DNA of 64,000 bases from Hohaiivirga sp031546825 (lineage in GTDB: Bacteria > Pseudomonadota > Alphaproteobacteria > Rhizobiales > Beijerinckiaceae). The DNA is taken from the NCBI GenBank assembly GCA_031546825.1, contig JAVBJU010000030.1, positions 1 through 64,000 of the forward strand. Direction: 5' to 3'. This document shows, one piece after another, positions 1 through 8,004 of this stretch (the stretch's first letter is position 1; every line of letters begins with the position of its first letter). The translations under genes and the position numbers were made by a program. The notes under the pieces are model-generated. The model did not search any database. It was given only the letters and a program-made list of their open reading frames with translations, and had not been told where the DNA came from.

Positions 1-49
1 GCAAACCCTTGCGCTCATACTTCGCACGAGCGGCTTTTGTCCATGCCAT
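1..49 (-). mobile_element. IS5-type transposase, N-terminus only (cut by window edge)
   Basis: Read on the minus strand, an ATG at 49 opens a frame starting MAWTKAARAKYERKGL that runs off the left edge. This resembles the start of many rhizobial IS5-family transposases (M-x-W-T-x-x-x-R-x-x-Y-x-R-x-G-L), which carry out DDE cut-and-paste transposition. A strong ribosome binding site (GGAGGG) lies about 6 bases upstream of the ATG. Only 16 codons are visible, so whether the gene is intact is unknown. The IS terminal inverted repeat should lie between 50 and 148, but I could not identify it with one end only. The family call rests on recall of this short N-terminal signature and is moderate. Confidence 0.55.
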
Positions 50-148
50 ACGACCCTCCATCGTTCTTCGCAAAACAATGGAATCACGGCATAAAAAGCC
101 GCTCAACCCCTCAATTCGGATTTATGGGGCAGGCTCTAAGGAGCCACG

Positions 149-1069
149 ATGCTCAAACGCTTAATTCATGCAGATTGGAGTATCTCTCCTCGCAAGAGAT
201 GGTATGCGGTCGCAACGAAAGCAAACGGACAATGGCAAACATCCGCCCCCCAGCAAGTTACCGACATTTCCATTTTTCTTAATGGTATTTTCTCTGACAC
301 GAAACTCTCATCAACATTAGTTGGTTTTGATTTTCCCATTGGCATCCCAATTGCTCACGGTAAAATGACCAATATCTCTGATTTTCGCTCCGCCCTTCCA
401 GAATTTGGGACGGGCAAGTGGGAGCATTTTTTTGATATTGCTGAGAGGCCTGAGGACATCTCGGTTGAGAGACCGTTCTACCCAAAATCAACCCCTAAAG
501 GCGTTTCTCGAAAGCATCTCGAAGACGCTCTCAAATTACTACCTACTGAATTACTCCGCTTATGCGAGCAAAAGACCATTTCACGTCGCGCGGCTTGTTC
601 TCTGTTCTGGACTCTCGGAGCAAATCAGGTTGGAAGGGCAGCAATTGCGGGATGGCGTGAAATCATCCGCCCCGCAATCCAGAAAGGTGCTCATTTGTGG
701 CCCTTCGATGGCTCTCTGGCCGTACTCTCAGGAAAGCCTGGGGTCGTAATTGCAGAAACATATCCAGCCGAAGCATATGGGTTCTTCGACGTTAAATTCC
801 TACCAAGCGAAAGCAAACGTAGGCAAGGTGACCGCATTGCTAAAGGGACAACTATCCTATCATGGGGCGCGCAACGCTCCGTTGCGTTCACAGCAGAAGC
901 GAAGAGAGACACAGTGGATGGTTTTGGCTCGTCTGGAAACGGAGAGGATCGCTTCGATGCTTTCGCGGGATTACTTCAGATGATTGAGATCGCCGATGGA
1001 CGAAGATTAGAAATGACAGAAAGTCATTCAGCCACTCAACAATGGGAAGGCTGGATTCTAGGACGCTAA
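149..1069 (+). CDS. Predicted RNase H-like protein (DUF429-like)
   Basis: 306 aa, function not established. Features suggest the DUF429 / predicted RNase H-fold nuclease group: an N-terminal acidic strand (HADWS near residue 8) followed by a second hydrophobic strand, a central GFDFPIG motif near residue 60, a YPAEAY motif near 210, and a C-terminal GEDRFDAFAGLL segment whose acidic residues would sit at the putative active site. Members are often found among mobile or accessory genes. An AGGAG ribosome binding site precedes the ATG at the proper distance. Base composition is lower in GC than the core genes to the right, and the gene lies directly beside an IS transposase end, which suggests acquisition. 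Family assignment is moderate and the substrate is unknown. Confidence 0.6.
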   Translation: MLKRLIHADWSISPRKRWYAVATKANGQWQTSAPQQVTDISIFLNGIFSDTKLSSTLVGFDFPIGIPIAHGKMTNISDFRSALPEFGTGKWEHFFDIAERPEDISVERPFYPKSTPKGVSRKHLEDALKLLPTELLRLCEQKTISRRAACSLFWTLGANQVGRAAIAGWREIIRPAIQKGAHLWPFDGSLAVLSGKPGVVIAETYPAEAYGFFDVKFLPSESKRRQGDRIAKGTTILSWGAQRSVAFTAEAKRDTVDGFGSSGNGEDRFDAFAGLLQMIEIADGRRLEMTESHSATQQWEGWILGR

Positions 1070-1534
1070 CCTCTCCAGCGCCTCCCCACTCACCCGCTGA
1101 ACCGTCCACTCACTCATGGGCTCCGCGCCAATGGCGCGGTAAAACGCCAGCGCGGGTTCGTTCCAGTCGAGCACCCACCATTCCAGCCTCGGCAGGCCTT
1201 CAGCTACGCAGCGGCCCGCAAGCGTGCGCAGCAATGCTTTGCCGATGCCATGGCCGCGAAACTCCGGGCGCACGAACAGGTCTTCGAGATAGATGCCGTG
1301 GCGGGCGCGGAAGGTGGAGAAGTTGTAGAACCAGAGGGCGAAGCCTGCGGGCTTGCCGTTCCATTCGGCGATTTCACAGAAGGCTTTGGGGTGTTCGCCG
1401 AGAAGTGCGGCAGACAACTCTTCTTCTGTGGCAACCACTTCCGACAAAAGCTTTTCGTAATCTGCGAGCTCGCGGATGAAAGAAAGCACAAGCGGCATGT
1501 CGCCTTGACCGGCGCGACGGATGGAAAGAGACAT
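1058..1534 (-). CDS. GNAT family N-acetyltransferase
   Basis: 158 aa, the full length of a single GNAT domain, which transfers acetyl from acetyl-CoA to an amine. The acetyl-CoA pyrophosphate loop is visible as RGHGIGKALL at residues 93-102. The C-terminal ALAFYRAIGA segment around 128-137 carries the usual Tyr (132). The N-terminal ELADYEK stretch resembles the spermidine/diamine acetyltransferase (SAT1-like) subgroup, so a polyamine or small amine substrate is possible but unproven. The frame is open further upstream, but that extension is antisense-like sequence inside the ybeM gene; the ATG at 1534 matches the family start. Its 3' end overlaps the convergent DUF429-like gene by 12 bases. 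It follows ybeM in the same direction with a gap of about 50 bases and may be co-transcribed. Confidence 0.85.
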   Translation of the reverse strand: MSLSIRRAGQGDMPLVLSFIRELADYEKLLSEVVATEEELSAALLGEHPKAFCEIAEWNGKPAGFALWFYNFSTFRARHGIYLEDLFVRPEFRGHGIGKALLRTLAGRCVAEGLPRLEWWVLDWNEPALAFYRAIGAEPMSEWTVQRVSGEALERLAS

Positions 1535-1586
1535 CAAAAGACCTTGGGAAAAAGAAACGAATGGGGCGCGTTTTAGCGCCGTGCTT

Positions 1587-2375
1587 TTATTGCAATTGCG
1601 GCGTTCCAAACCGCCGGTTGGCGAGAACCGGCAGCACGTCGCGGGCATGTTTTGTGCGAGCCGGGTCGATCTCGGCAAAAAGAAGCGCCGGGGCTTCGGC
1701 CGCGCGAGTAATCGCCACGCCGAGCGGGTCGACCACCATGCTGCAGCCGATATTGCGCGGGCCGCACTCACCCACCGCAACCATATGGGTGGTGTTTTCC
1801 AGCGCGCGCGCTGTCACCAGCACCTCCCAGTGCCATTCCTTGAGCGGGCCGCGCACCCAAGCAGCGGGCAGCACCAGAAGATCCGCACCATCCAGCACGA
1901 GCCGTCGCGCGAGTTCTGGGAAGCGCACGTCATAGCAGGTCATCAGGCCGACTTTCAGCCCGGCAACCTCTAAAAGCGGCGGCACTTCGGTGCCTGGCGT
2001 GACATTAGTGGATTCCTTGGTTGAAAAGGCATCGTAGAGATGCAGTTTGCGATATTGCGCAATAATTTCGCCGCCGCGAAGCGCCACCAGCACGTTCCAC
2101 ACCCGGCCATCGCCCGCAGGCACATGCACCGTCATAATGGTGGTGAGTTTGCTGCCCTCACTCGCCGCACGCAGAGCGGTCAGGAAAGGCCCATCCATGG
2201 GCTGCGCGCTCTCAAGAACGATATTGGGGTTGGTAATGTCGCGGGCGAGCACCGCCTCCGGCAACACCAGGAGATCGGCCCCACCGGCCTGCGCTTTCGC
2301 CATCAGATCCTTGCAGATGGCGACATTTTCCTGCCATTCGCGCCCAACAGCGAATTGTCCGAGTGCAACTCTCAT
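1587..2375 (-). CDS. ybeM: Deaminated glutathione amidase (YbeM/Nit1-type)
   Basis: 262 aa carbon-nitrogen hydrolase, the same length as E. coli YbeM and very similar throughout by recall (LPEAVLARD, KLHLYDAF, LMTCYDVRFPEL, PAAWVRGPLKE, PVLANRRF). The catalytic triad is visible: Glu40, Lys110 and Cys147. This clade hydrolyses deaminated glutathione, a transaminase side product, to 2-oxoglutarate and Cys-Gly; it is a cytosolic metabolite-repair enzyme. The ATG at 2375 fits the start of the family. It reads away from the old yellow enzyme gene across a roughly 270-base divergent spacer, and toward the GNAT gene in the same direction. The call is strong for the family and good for the specific reaction. 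Confidence 0.9.
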   Translation of the reverse strand: MRVALGQFAVGREWQENVAICKDLMAKAQAGGADLLVLPEAVLARDITNPNIVLESAQPMDGPFLTALRAASEGSKLTTIMTVHVPAGDGRVWNVLVALRGGEIIAQYRKLHLYDAFSTKESTNVTPGTEVPPLLEVAGLKVGLMTCYDVRFPELARRLVLDGADLLVLPAAWVRGPLKEWHWEVLVTARALENTTHMVAVGECGPRNIGCSMVVDPLGVAITRAAEAPALLFAEIDPARTKHARDVLPVLANRRFGTPQLQ

Positions 2376-2649
2376 AACCGCTCCCCTTCAATCGCCGCAT
2401 ATGGGCGACGAGGTCATCTATCCAGGCGGATCGTGCGCAATCCGGCGCACCGCGTCAATGAGACATGGGTTAGCACAATGGATTTAATTGCGCCTCACCG
2501 TCTGGAATCGGGTAACCGTGAGCATGTGCGCGCGTTTTCTTGTGCGCCGCTACACGCGGAACAATTTGGCGCAATGGGAACGGCTCGTCATCTCCCCCAT
2601 ATACGGCTAGCTTCATTCATTCACGCAAATTGCCCATGGGAGATACAAT
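2376..2649. promoter_or_regulatory. Divergent spacer ybeM / nemA
   Basis: 274 bases without a convincing gene, lying between two divergently transcribed genes, so promoters for both must sit here. I see no clear operator palindrome. In nemA-type loci a TetR-family repressor (NemR) is often adjacent, but none is present here. A GGGAG ribosome binding site lies just before the ATG at 2650. Confidence 0.4.
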
Positions 2650-3750
2650 ATGGCTACTGATGCGAAAGCGCTCTTTGAACCCTTCAAGCTCGGGGCGATC
2701 GAGGTAAAAAACCGCATCGCCATGGCTCCACTGACACGCAACCGGGCCACACACGGCAACGATGCCGCCAATGATCTCATCGCCGAATATTACGCACAGC
2801 GCGCCAGCGCCGGGTTGCTCATTTCGGAGGGCTCGCAAATATCGCAGCAGGGTCAGGGTTATGTCTGGACCCCTGGCATCCACAGCCCCGCCCAGGTTGA
2901 AGGATGGGCCAAGGTAACGGATGCCGTGCACCGCGCGGGTGGCAAGATCATCATCCAGATGTGGCATGTGGGACGCATTTCCCACGTCTCATTGCAACGC
3001 AATGGCCTGGCTCCCGTCGCCCCCTCGGCTATCCGGGCAGAGGCAAAAACCTTTATTGGAGATGGCTTTGCCGACACCTCGCCGCCGACGGCGCTCACCA
3101 TAACCGAGATCGGCGATATCCTGCACGATTACCGGCTGGCAACCCGCAACGCTCGCGAAGCCGGTTTCGACGGCATCGAGATTCACGGTGCCAACGGCTA
3201 TCTCATTGATCAGTTCCTGAAGACCGGTGCTAATCACCGCACCGATTCTTATGGCGGCAGCATCGAGAACCGCTGCCGATTCCCGCTCGAAGTGATGGAT
3301 GTTGTGGCTTCTGAATGGGATGCCGCCCGCGTCGGCATCCGCCTGTCGCCGGTTACGCCCTCCAACGGCATCAGCGAGCCCGACCCGCAGCCGTTATTCG
3401 AGCATTTCGTGCGTGAGCTTGACAAGCGCAAGCTCGCCTTCATCCATGTGGTCGAAGGCGCAACCGGCGGTGCGCGCGACATCGCGCCATTCGACTACGC
3501 CGCGTTGCGCGATGCCTTCAGCGGAGCTTATATCGCCAACAACAGTTATACGCGCGACATGGCCATTGAGGCACTCGCCTCACAGCAGGCCGATATGGTT
3601 GCGTTCGGGCGTGCCTTCATCTCCAATCCGGATCTTGTGGAGCGTCTGCGTGTTGATGCGCCGCTCAACGAACTCCACCGCGAGACCCTCTATGGCGGTG
3701 ACGCGCGCGGGTTTACCGATTACCCGACGCTGGTAAAAGAAACCGCCTAA
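2650..3750 (+). CDS. nemA: Alkene reductase, old yellow enzyme family (NemA-like)
   Basis: 366 aa FMN-dependent TIM-barrel oxidoreductase that reduces activated C=C bonds (N-ethylmaleimide, 2-cyclohexenone) and nitro compounds with NADPH. Family marks are present in order: PLTRNRA near 28-34, QMWHVGR at 103-109, the substrate-binding His179/Asn182 pair in EIHGANGYLIDQF, and SYGGSIENRCRF near 200. The C-terminal DMVAFGRAFISNPDL motif contributes to FMN binding. Length is typical. It stands alone in its direction and is followed immediately by a copy of the dispersed palindromic repeat. The physiological substrate cannot be told from the sequence. Confidence 0.92.
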   Translation: MATDAKALFEPFKLGAIEVKNRIAMAPLTRNRATHGNDAANDLIAEYYAQRASAGLLISEGSQISQQGQGYVWTPGIHSPAQVEGWAKVTDAVHRAGGKIIIQMWHVGRISHVSLQRNGLAPVAPSAIRAEAKTFIGDGFADTSPPTALTITEIGDILHDYRLATRNAREAGFDGIEIHGANGYLIDQFLKTGANHRTDSYGGSIENRCRFPLEVMDVVASEWDAARVGIRLSPVTPSNGISEPDPQPLFEHFVRELDKRKLAFIHVVEGATGGARDIAPFDYAALRDAFSGAYIANNSYTRDMAIEALASQQADMVAFGRAFISNPDLVERLRVDAPLNELHRETLYGGDARGFTDYPTLVKETA

Positions 3751-3796
3751 AGTGAAGCGCGCTTAACCGGAAATCCACTTAAAACGCGCATTACGC
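3751..3796. repeat. Dispersed mosaic palindromic repeat, copy A
   Basis: Starts one base after the nemA stop. It begins AGTGAAGCGCGC and ends with CCACTTAAAACGCGC followed by ATTACGC. The right half matches copies near 41.8 and 58.9 kb; the left AGTGAAG block matches the left block of the 41.8 kb copy. The flanks can pair (GCGCGCTTAA with TTAAAACGCGC) into a hairpin. It resembles rhizobial intergenic mosaic elements in organisation. Confidence 0.7.
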
Positions 3797-3877
3797 TAAG
3801 CGTGACCAGATGACCATTGCGAACCGGGAGAAATGCCATAAGCTCCCGGTTCCGATTCCTCCTGTCAGGCCCTTTTC

Positions 3878-4660
3878 ATGCGTATCGCCACCTGGAACGT
3901 AAACTCCGTCAGGCAACGTCTCGACCACCTCCTCGGCTTTCTCGCAAGCCAGAACCCGGATGTGGTGTGCTTGCAGGAGCTCAAATGCCAGGAGGCTGAC
4001 TTTCCGCGTCTCGAAATCGAAAGCGCGGGTTACAGCGTCGCTGTGCTTGGCCAGAAGGGTTTCAACGGCGTCGCCATTCTTTCCCGCCACGGCATCGAAG
4101 ACATCCGGCGCGGCCTGCCCGGCGACGAGAGCGATGAACAGGCGCGCTATATCGAGGCAGTGATTGTGCCCAAGGGCGATACGGCGTTTCGGGTGGCCTC
4201 GATCTATCTGCCCAACGGCAATCCGCTTGGCACGCCAAAATTCGATTACAAACTGGGCTGGATGGCACGGCTAAATGCCCATATCCAGACACTGCTCAAA
4301 CTCGAAGAGCCGCTGGTGCTGGCGGGTGATTACAACGTCATTCCCGAGGCGGAAGACGCCGCCAATCCGCAGGAATGGGTCAATGACGCATTGTTCCAGC
4401 CGGAAAGCCGCAGTGCTTTCCGCGGCCTTCTCAACCTTGGCCTAACCGACGCCTTGCGGGCGTGCCGTACCGAGAAGGGTCTCTATACGTTTTGGGATTA
4501 TCAGGCGGGGTCATGGCAGCGCGACAACGGTATTCGTATCGACCACCTGCTGCTATCGGCGCAGGCAACGGACCGCCTTGGAGAAGTGTCGATTTATCGG
4601 GAAGCGCGCACCTGGGATAAGCCATCGGACCATGTGCCGGTGATTGCCGATTTTCGCTAA
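3878..4660 (+). CDS. xth: Exodeoxyribonuclease III
   Basis: 260 aa Mg-dependent AP endonuclease and 3'-5' exonuclease of the EEP fold, acting in base excision repair. Visible catalytic motifs: Asn7 (ATWNVNS), Glu34 (LQELKCQ), a central YLPNGNP loop, the GDYNVIP motif (Asp/Asn), and the terminal SDHVPVIADF with the Asp-His pair. Length is normal. The stop is 9 bases from the end of the convergent exoR gene. Xth beside ExoR is a recurring rhizobial arrangement as I recall it. Confidence 0.95.
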   Translation: MRIATWNVNSVRQRLDHLLGFLASQNPDVVCLQELKCQEADFPRLEIESAGYSVAVLGQKGFNGVAILSRHGIEDIRRGLPGDESDEQARYIEAVIVPKGDTAFRVASIYLPNGNPLGTPKFDYKLGWMARLNAHIQTLLKLEEPLVLAGDYNVIPEAEDAANPQEWVNDALFQPESRSAFRGLLNLGLTDALRACRTEKGLYTFWDYQAGSWQRDNGIRIDHLLLSAQATDRLGEVSIYREARTWDKPSDHVPVIADFR

Positions 4661-4669
4661 AGTAAAGGA

Positions 4670-5560
4670 TTAACGCCGGGCGCGGTATTCTTCGGCCTTG
4701 GCGAGTGCGGCATTCTGCTCGGCGGCACTCGCGCCACTGAAAGCCTGCCCGTAGAGGTCAAAGATCCACTGGTCGCGGGCAGGATCGGCCTCGGCAAGCG
4801 CAATGGACAGCCACGTCATGCCCTTGATCCGTTCCTTCGGGATGCCGATGCCGCTCACCAACAGGTGTCCGAGCAAGGCCTGAGACGGATAATGGCCCTT
4901 TTCAGCAGCCAGATTGAGCCAGCGGGCGGCTTGGCGTGGATCGCGCAAACAGCCGGTGCCATCGAGATGAAGGCGGGCCAGATTATACTGGGCATTGGGG
5001 TCAGAGAAATACGACGCCGCGTAATGGAACATGTCATAGGAACGCGCCGGATTGCGTGTGACATAAGTTCCCTTGATGCCATCAAGGAAATAAGTGCCCA
5101 AAGCCACAAATGCGCTAGACACCACGGCAGCGTTGCGTGAGCCCGGATTTTCCTCGGCATTCTCATCGGCAAGTTTTGAGAAATATTCGAAGGCTTTAAG
5201 ATCGTCCCGCGGCACACCGTCGCCCTCGGCATACATGCGCCCGAGCTTCCACAGGGCCAGCGAGTGCCCCTGGGTCGCAGCATATTGCAACGCTTGCGCC
5301 GCACCGGCCTTGTCGCCGGAATTGTAATCGCGCACGCCGATGCGCAAGGCTTCCTTGACCGACGCATAGGCGGGGAGATCATCACCCGAGCGTTTGACCT
5401 CAAGGGCGTGGGCTGAAGCGCCACAGATAAGGGAAAACACTGCGGCACATATGGTTTGGGCAAAGGTACGGGGCGAGAATAGCCGAGAAGCCAGCCGAAT
5501 CGCGGCGACGCGCTTTGCGGCGCGTCTCCATCCATTCCCTGTTGGCTTGCTGGCGTTCAT
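4670..5560 (-). CDS. exoR: Sel1-repeat periplasmic regulator ExoR
   Basis: 296 aa exported protein built of Sel1-like tetratricopeptide repeats (for example LWKLGRMYAEGDGVP, YNLARLHLDGTG and ALLGHLLVSGIGIP). A hydrophobic segment at about residues 35-52 ends in ASAHALE, typical of a signal-peptidase site. In Sinorhizobium and Agrobacterium, ExoR is a periplasmic inhibitor of the ExoS(ChvG)/ChvI two-component system; its acid-triggered proteolysis activates exopolysaccharide and host-interaction genes. Size, repeat layout and the xth neighbour support orthology. The N-terminus is longer than the roughly 268 aa rhizobial proteins. A GAAGG ribosome binding site precedes the ATG at 5560. Two GTCATGAC palindromes lie 27-47 bases upstream of the ATG. 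Confidence 0.85.
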   Translation of the reverse strand: MNASKPTGNGWRRAAKRVAAIRLASRLFSPRTFAQTICAAVFSLICGASAHALEVKRSGDDLPAYASVKEALRIGVRDYNSGDKAGAAQALQYAATQGHSLALWKLGRMYAEGDGVPRDDLKAFEYFSKLADENAEENPGSRNAAVVSSAFVALGTYFLDGIKGTYVTRNPARSYDMFHYAASYFSDPNAQYNLARLHLDGTGCLRDPRQAARWLNLAAEKGHYPSQALLGHLLVSGIGIPKERIKGMTWLSIALAEADPARDQWIFDLYGQAFSGASAAEQNAALAKAEEYRARR

Positions 5561-5586
5561 TGCCGACCTTCGCCCTTTTCCAAAAC

Positions 5587-5607
5587 GTCATGACGGTTTG
5601 TCATGAC
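5587..5607 (-). promoter_or_regulatory. Tandem GTCATGAC palindromes upstream of exoR
   Basis: Perfect 8-bp palindromes GTCATGAC at 5587-5594 and 5600-5607, each followed by G-G, are spaced 13 bases start to start, just upstream of the exoR ribosome binding site. Paired palindromes with roughly helical spacing are typical of an operator bound by a dimeric regulator. The regulator is unknown; ChvI-type control of exoR is known in rhizobia, but I cannot match this to a defined ChvI box. Confidence 0.45.
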
Positions 5608-5610
5608 GGC

Positions 5611-5830
5611 ATCGTGTGCGCAACCGCCCCGCTTCGCCATAAACAAATATGGTAAAGCACGAGACAGACCATCCTTGCACCGGTTTGTGGCACGAGAACG
5701 GCCAATAGGGCTTCGCTCTTGTTTGTGGCGGCATCGCGGCAATTGCGGCAGGTCGGAGCGCTGACGCGCATTAGTTTAGGGAGTGTTGCGGCGAAGCCAC
5801 AGCTTCTGCTGGCCCGCCGCGTCTTTCAGT
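5611..5830. other. Intergenic, no gene seen
   Basis: About 220 bases between the exoR upstream region and the end of the lipoprotein gene. I see no coding sequence with a plausible start signal and no clear hairpin. It should contain the exoR promoter and the end of the lipoprotein transcript. Confidence 0.5.
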
Positions 5831-6139
5831 TCACCAACCGGTATAAATCGAGACCGGGCAGGAATAGGCGACCCCGCGCGCGACGCTCCAATCGTCATTC
5901 TGGCGCTCAATCAGCAGGAAGTTGCCGCCCAGGGCCACAACCTTCTCGCGCATCGGCCGTGTCAGCCCCCACATATCTCCGGGCGTCGTGCGAAACGGGC
6001 CTGTGACTTCGCCGATATCCTGGCAGGCGCGCACATCGGCCACTGTGTCGGTGATCCGCACCTGTTCGGCAATCGACGGGTTATAACCACAGCCCACAAG
6101 CATGAGACAGGCAGCGATGGCGAAGGGAGAGCGTTTCAT
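5831..6139 (-). CDS. Small outer-membrane-type lipoprotein (DUF4156-like)
   Basis: 102 aa lipoprotein precursor. After MKRSPFAIAA there is a hydrophobic stretch and a lipobox ending in LVGC, so Cys17 should be lipidated. The mature part includes RITDTVADVRACQDIGEVTG and an RGVAYSC ending, resembling the DUF4156 family of small proteobacterial lipoproteins of unknown function. The frame extends upstream, but the ATG at 6139 places the signal peptide correctly. It lies downstream of lipB in the same direction with a gap of about 80 bases. Function is unknown. Confidence 0.75.
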   Translation of the reverse strand: MKRSPFAIAACLMLVGCGYNPSIAEQVRITDTVADVRACQDIGEVTGPFRTTPGDMWGLTRPMREKVVALGGNFLLIERQNDDWSVARGVAYSCPVSIYTGW

Positions 6140-6217
6140 TTGAGGTTTCCGGAATAAGATGAGGATGGCGATCTGGAGATTAGAGCGCCACACCAAAAAG
6201 TACACGGGGGAGAGATA

Positions 6218-6925
6218 TCACACCTTCACGGTTTCACCGAATATGTCGGAAAAACTTTTACACATTATGGCATCAACCTCGGGCATTGAGACCGGAATGC
6301 CGAGATCGACGAGGCTGGTGACCCCATGCCTGCGCACGCCGCACGGCACGATACCGGTATAATGGGAGAGATCAGGCTCCACATTGAGGCTGATGCCGTG
6401 GTAGGTCACCCAGTGCTTCACACGGATGCCGATGGCGGCGATCTTGTCTTCGGCACCCTCACCTTTTTCCGGCCGGCGCACCCACACCCCGACTCGGTCC
6501 TCCCGGCGCTCACCGCGAATATTGAATTCCGCCAGTGTCGCAATCAACCACCGTTCAAGCGCCGCCACATAACGTCGCAAATCGGGAATACGGCGGTTGA
6601 GATCGAGCATGACATAGGCCACCCGCTGGCCGGGGCCGTGATAGGTATATTGGCCGCCGCGCCCACTGCGATAAACCGGAAAGCGTTGCGGCTCGACAAG
6701 ATCGGCATCATCCGACGATGTCCCTGCCGTATAGAGCGGCGGATGCTCCACCAGCCACACCCGCTCGCGCGCCCTTCCAGCCGCGATTTCCACGGCAAGG
6801 CGTTCCATCTCAGCCACGGCATCAGGATAAGGGGTCAAGCCATCGGCGACGCACCATTCAACCGGCTCGGCGTCATCGGCCCTCAAAAGGGACGGCATCA
6901 TATCAAGTGCGTCACGAACGCCCAT
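6218..6925 (-). CDS. lipB: Octanoyl-[ACP]:protein N-octanoyltransferase
   Basis: 235 aa. It transfers octanoate from acyl carrier protein to lipoyl domains of 2-oxoacid dehydrogenases and the glycine cleavage H protein, the first step of lipoate biosynthesis; cytosolic. The family signature GRGGQYTYHGPGQ is at 88-100. Lys161 (KIAAIGIRV) and Cys195 (IVPCGV) form the catalytic pair. I chose the ATG at 6925 because AAGGA sits just before it; a TTG at 6940 would add five residues without a better ribosome binding site. Confidence 0.95.
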   Translation of the reverse strand: MGVRDALDMMPSLLRADDAEPVEWCVADGLTPYPDAVAEMERLAVEIAAGRARERVWLVEHPPLYTAGTSSDDADLVEPQRFPVYRSGRGGQYTYHGPGQRVAYVMLDLNRRIPDLRRYVAALERWLIATLAEFNIRGERREDRVGVWVRRPEKGEGAEDKIAAIGIRVKHWVTYHGISLNVEPDLSHYTGIVPCGVRRHGVTSLVDLGIPVSMPEVDAIMCKSFSDIFGETVKV

Positions 6926-7152
6926 GTCGCTTTCCTTCAATCTCGCGCCCCGCAGCCCTTAGGGCCAAACATGTTTTTTTGCTTTTAACTGGAAATCAAC
7001 GGCAATGGAAATGCGACAGGGCACGTGACTTTGCCTTCCACAAACAAGCCTTATACGGAAAATTCCACGAAACTGCGCTGTGGGGCTTGTGGGGTTCAAA
7101 TCTATCTGGTACACGCTCGACCTCGCTGGAAATTTCGGCGAGTTACTACCGT

Positions 7153-7237
7153 GCGGCCATGGCGGAATTGGTAGACGCGCTAGCTTGAGGTGCTAGTCCT
7201 GAGAGGGGTGGAGGTTCGAGTCCTCTTGGCCGCACCA
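7153..7237 (+). tRNA. tRNA-Leu (GAG)
   Basis: An 85-base class II tRNA with encoded CCA. The acceptor stem GCGGCCA pairs with TGGCCGC. The anticodon loop in GCTAGCTTGAGGTGCTAG gives GAG. It has a long variable arm and a normal T-loop GGTTCGAGTCC. Two hairpins follow downstream. It sits alone in a roughly 500-base spacer between lipB and a small membrane protein. Confidence 0.97.
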
Positions 7238-7238
7238 T

Positions 7239-7260
7239 TATTCTTCGAGAGAGAAGAATA
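7239..7260 (+). other. Hairpin just downstream of tRNA-Leu
   Basis: TATTCTTC and GAAGAATA form an 8-bp stem around a GAGAGA loop directly after the tRNA CCA. It has no clear T tract and could be a 3' processing signal; a better terminator follows. Confidence 0.5.
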
Positions 7261-7276
7261 TGGTGATTTTTGTTTA

Positions 7277-7305
7277 AGCCGTTGGGGTTTTCCAGCGGCT
7301 TTTTT
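7277..7305 (+). terminator. Rho-independent terminator of tRNA-Leu
   Basis: AGCCGTTGG pairs with CCAGCGGCT (one G-U pair) around a GGTTTT loop and is followed by a run of T. Confidence 0.8.
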
Positions 7306-7433
7306 GTTGGCAAATCGCCCCAATCACTTCTCGCTCCAAAGTCTCTGAGATACTGGCTGGTAGTCAAAGGAATTGTTTTCCAGTCCCCTGCTGATAAACT
7401 CATGCTGCATCGCGCTGTGAAGGGGCAAGACAG

Positions 7434-7904
7434 ATGGACGTTCCTCAAATATATTTATTTCTGTTTCTTCCAGTTTTTCTCGTGGTTTTTGTGGTTTTTT
7501 GGCTGGCAGTCACCTTCATCGTAGGGCTCATGGCGGGCTGGTATAAATTGGCGGCCCAATATCCAGACCGCCAAGAAAGAGCCATTCAAAATTTTAATTT
7601 TCAATCCGGATCAATGGGGCTTGGTGTGCGGATGAGCGGCGCGCTTAAAATGAGCACCTGCCCCTCAGGCTTACGCATAGGAATGATGAAAATATTTGGT
7701 GTCTTTTGGAAGGACGTCTTTATTCCCTGGGGTGAGTTGGGTGTCGAAAGGAGAAATGGTTTGTTCGGGCAAACGGTCCATTTGAGACTCGGTTTCCCTG
7801 AAGTCGCAACGCTCATTATTTCTGGCAGACTGGCAGATCGACTGGCGCAATCAGCCCCCCTCCATTGGCCGGAAATACGGTTGGCTGGATCAGATCACCG
7901 ATAA
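7434..7904 (+). CDS. Small membrane-anchored protein, unknown function
   Basis: 156 aa. One long hydrophobic N-terminal segment (about residues 5-35) is followed by a roughly 115-residue soluble part containing SGSMGLGVRMSG, CPSGLRIGMM and a VFIPWGELGVE stretch. The last resembles small bacterial membrane proteins whose soluble domain has a PH-like look (I-P-W-x-E/D), but I do not recognise a named family. AAGGGGC lies before the ATG. The gene is flanked by terminators on both sides and is lower in GC than its neighbours, so it is a monocistronic orphan. Confidence 0.65.
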   Translation: MDVPQIYLFLFLPVFLVVFVVFWLAVTFIVGLMAGWYKLAAQYPDRQERAIQNFNFQSGSMGLGVRMSGALKMSTCPSGLRIGMMKIFGVFWKDVFIPWGELGVERRNGLFGQTVHLRLGFPEVATLIISGRLADRLAQSAPLHWPEIRLAGSDHR

Positions 7905-7931
7905 AAGGCTGCCAAGACCGGCCTCTATCGC

Positions 7932-7959
7932 AAAAAGCCGCCAGAAACTGGCGGCTTTT
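7932..7959. terminator. Bidirectional terminator
   Basis: AAAGCCGCCAG and CTGGCGGCTTT form a perfect 11-bp stem with an AAA loop, flanked by A on the left and T on the right. It serves the small membrane protein gene (plus strand) and the L,D-transpeptidase gene (minus strand), which converge here. Confidence 0.9.
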
Positions 7960-8004
7960 GAACATCAAATTATCTGGCAGAGCGCTTTCCGCGCCCCCTT
8001 ACCC

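Noticed and set aside
7146..7448. 100-codon minus-strand frame ending in a Pro/Leu/Ser-rich stretch
   Set aside because: It lies antisense to the tRNA-Leu gene. This is a well-known artefact in which the complement of a tRNA-Leu reads as a plausible protein tail.
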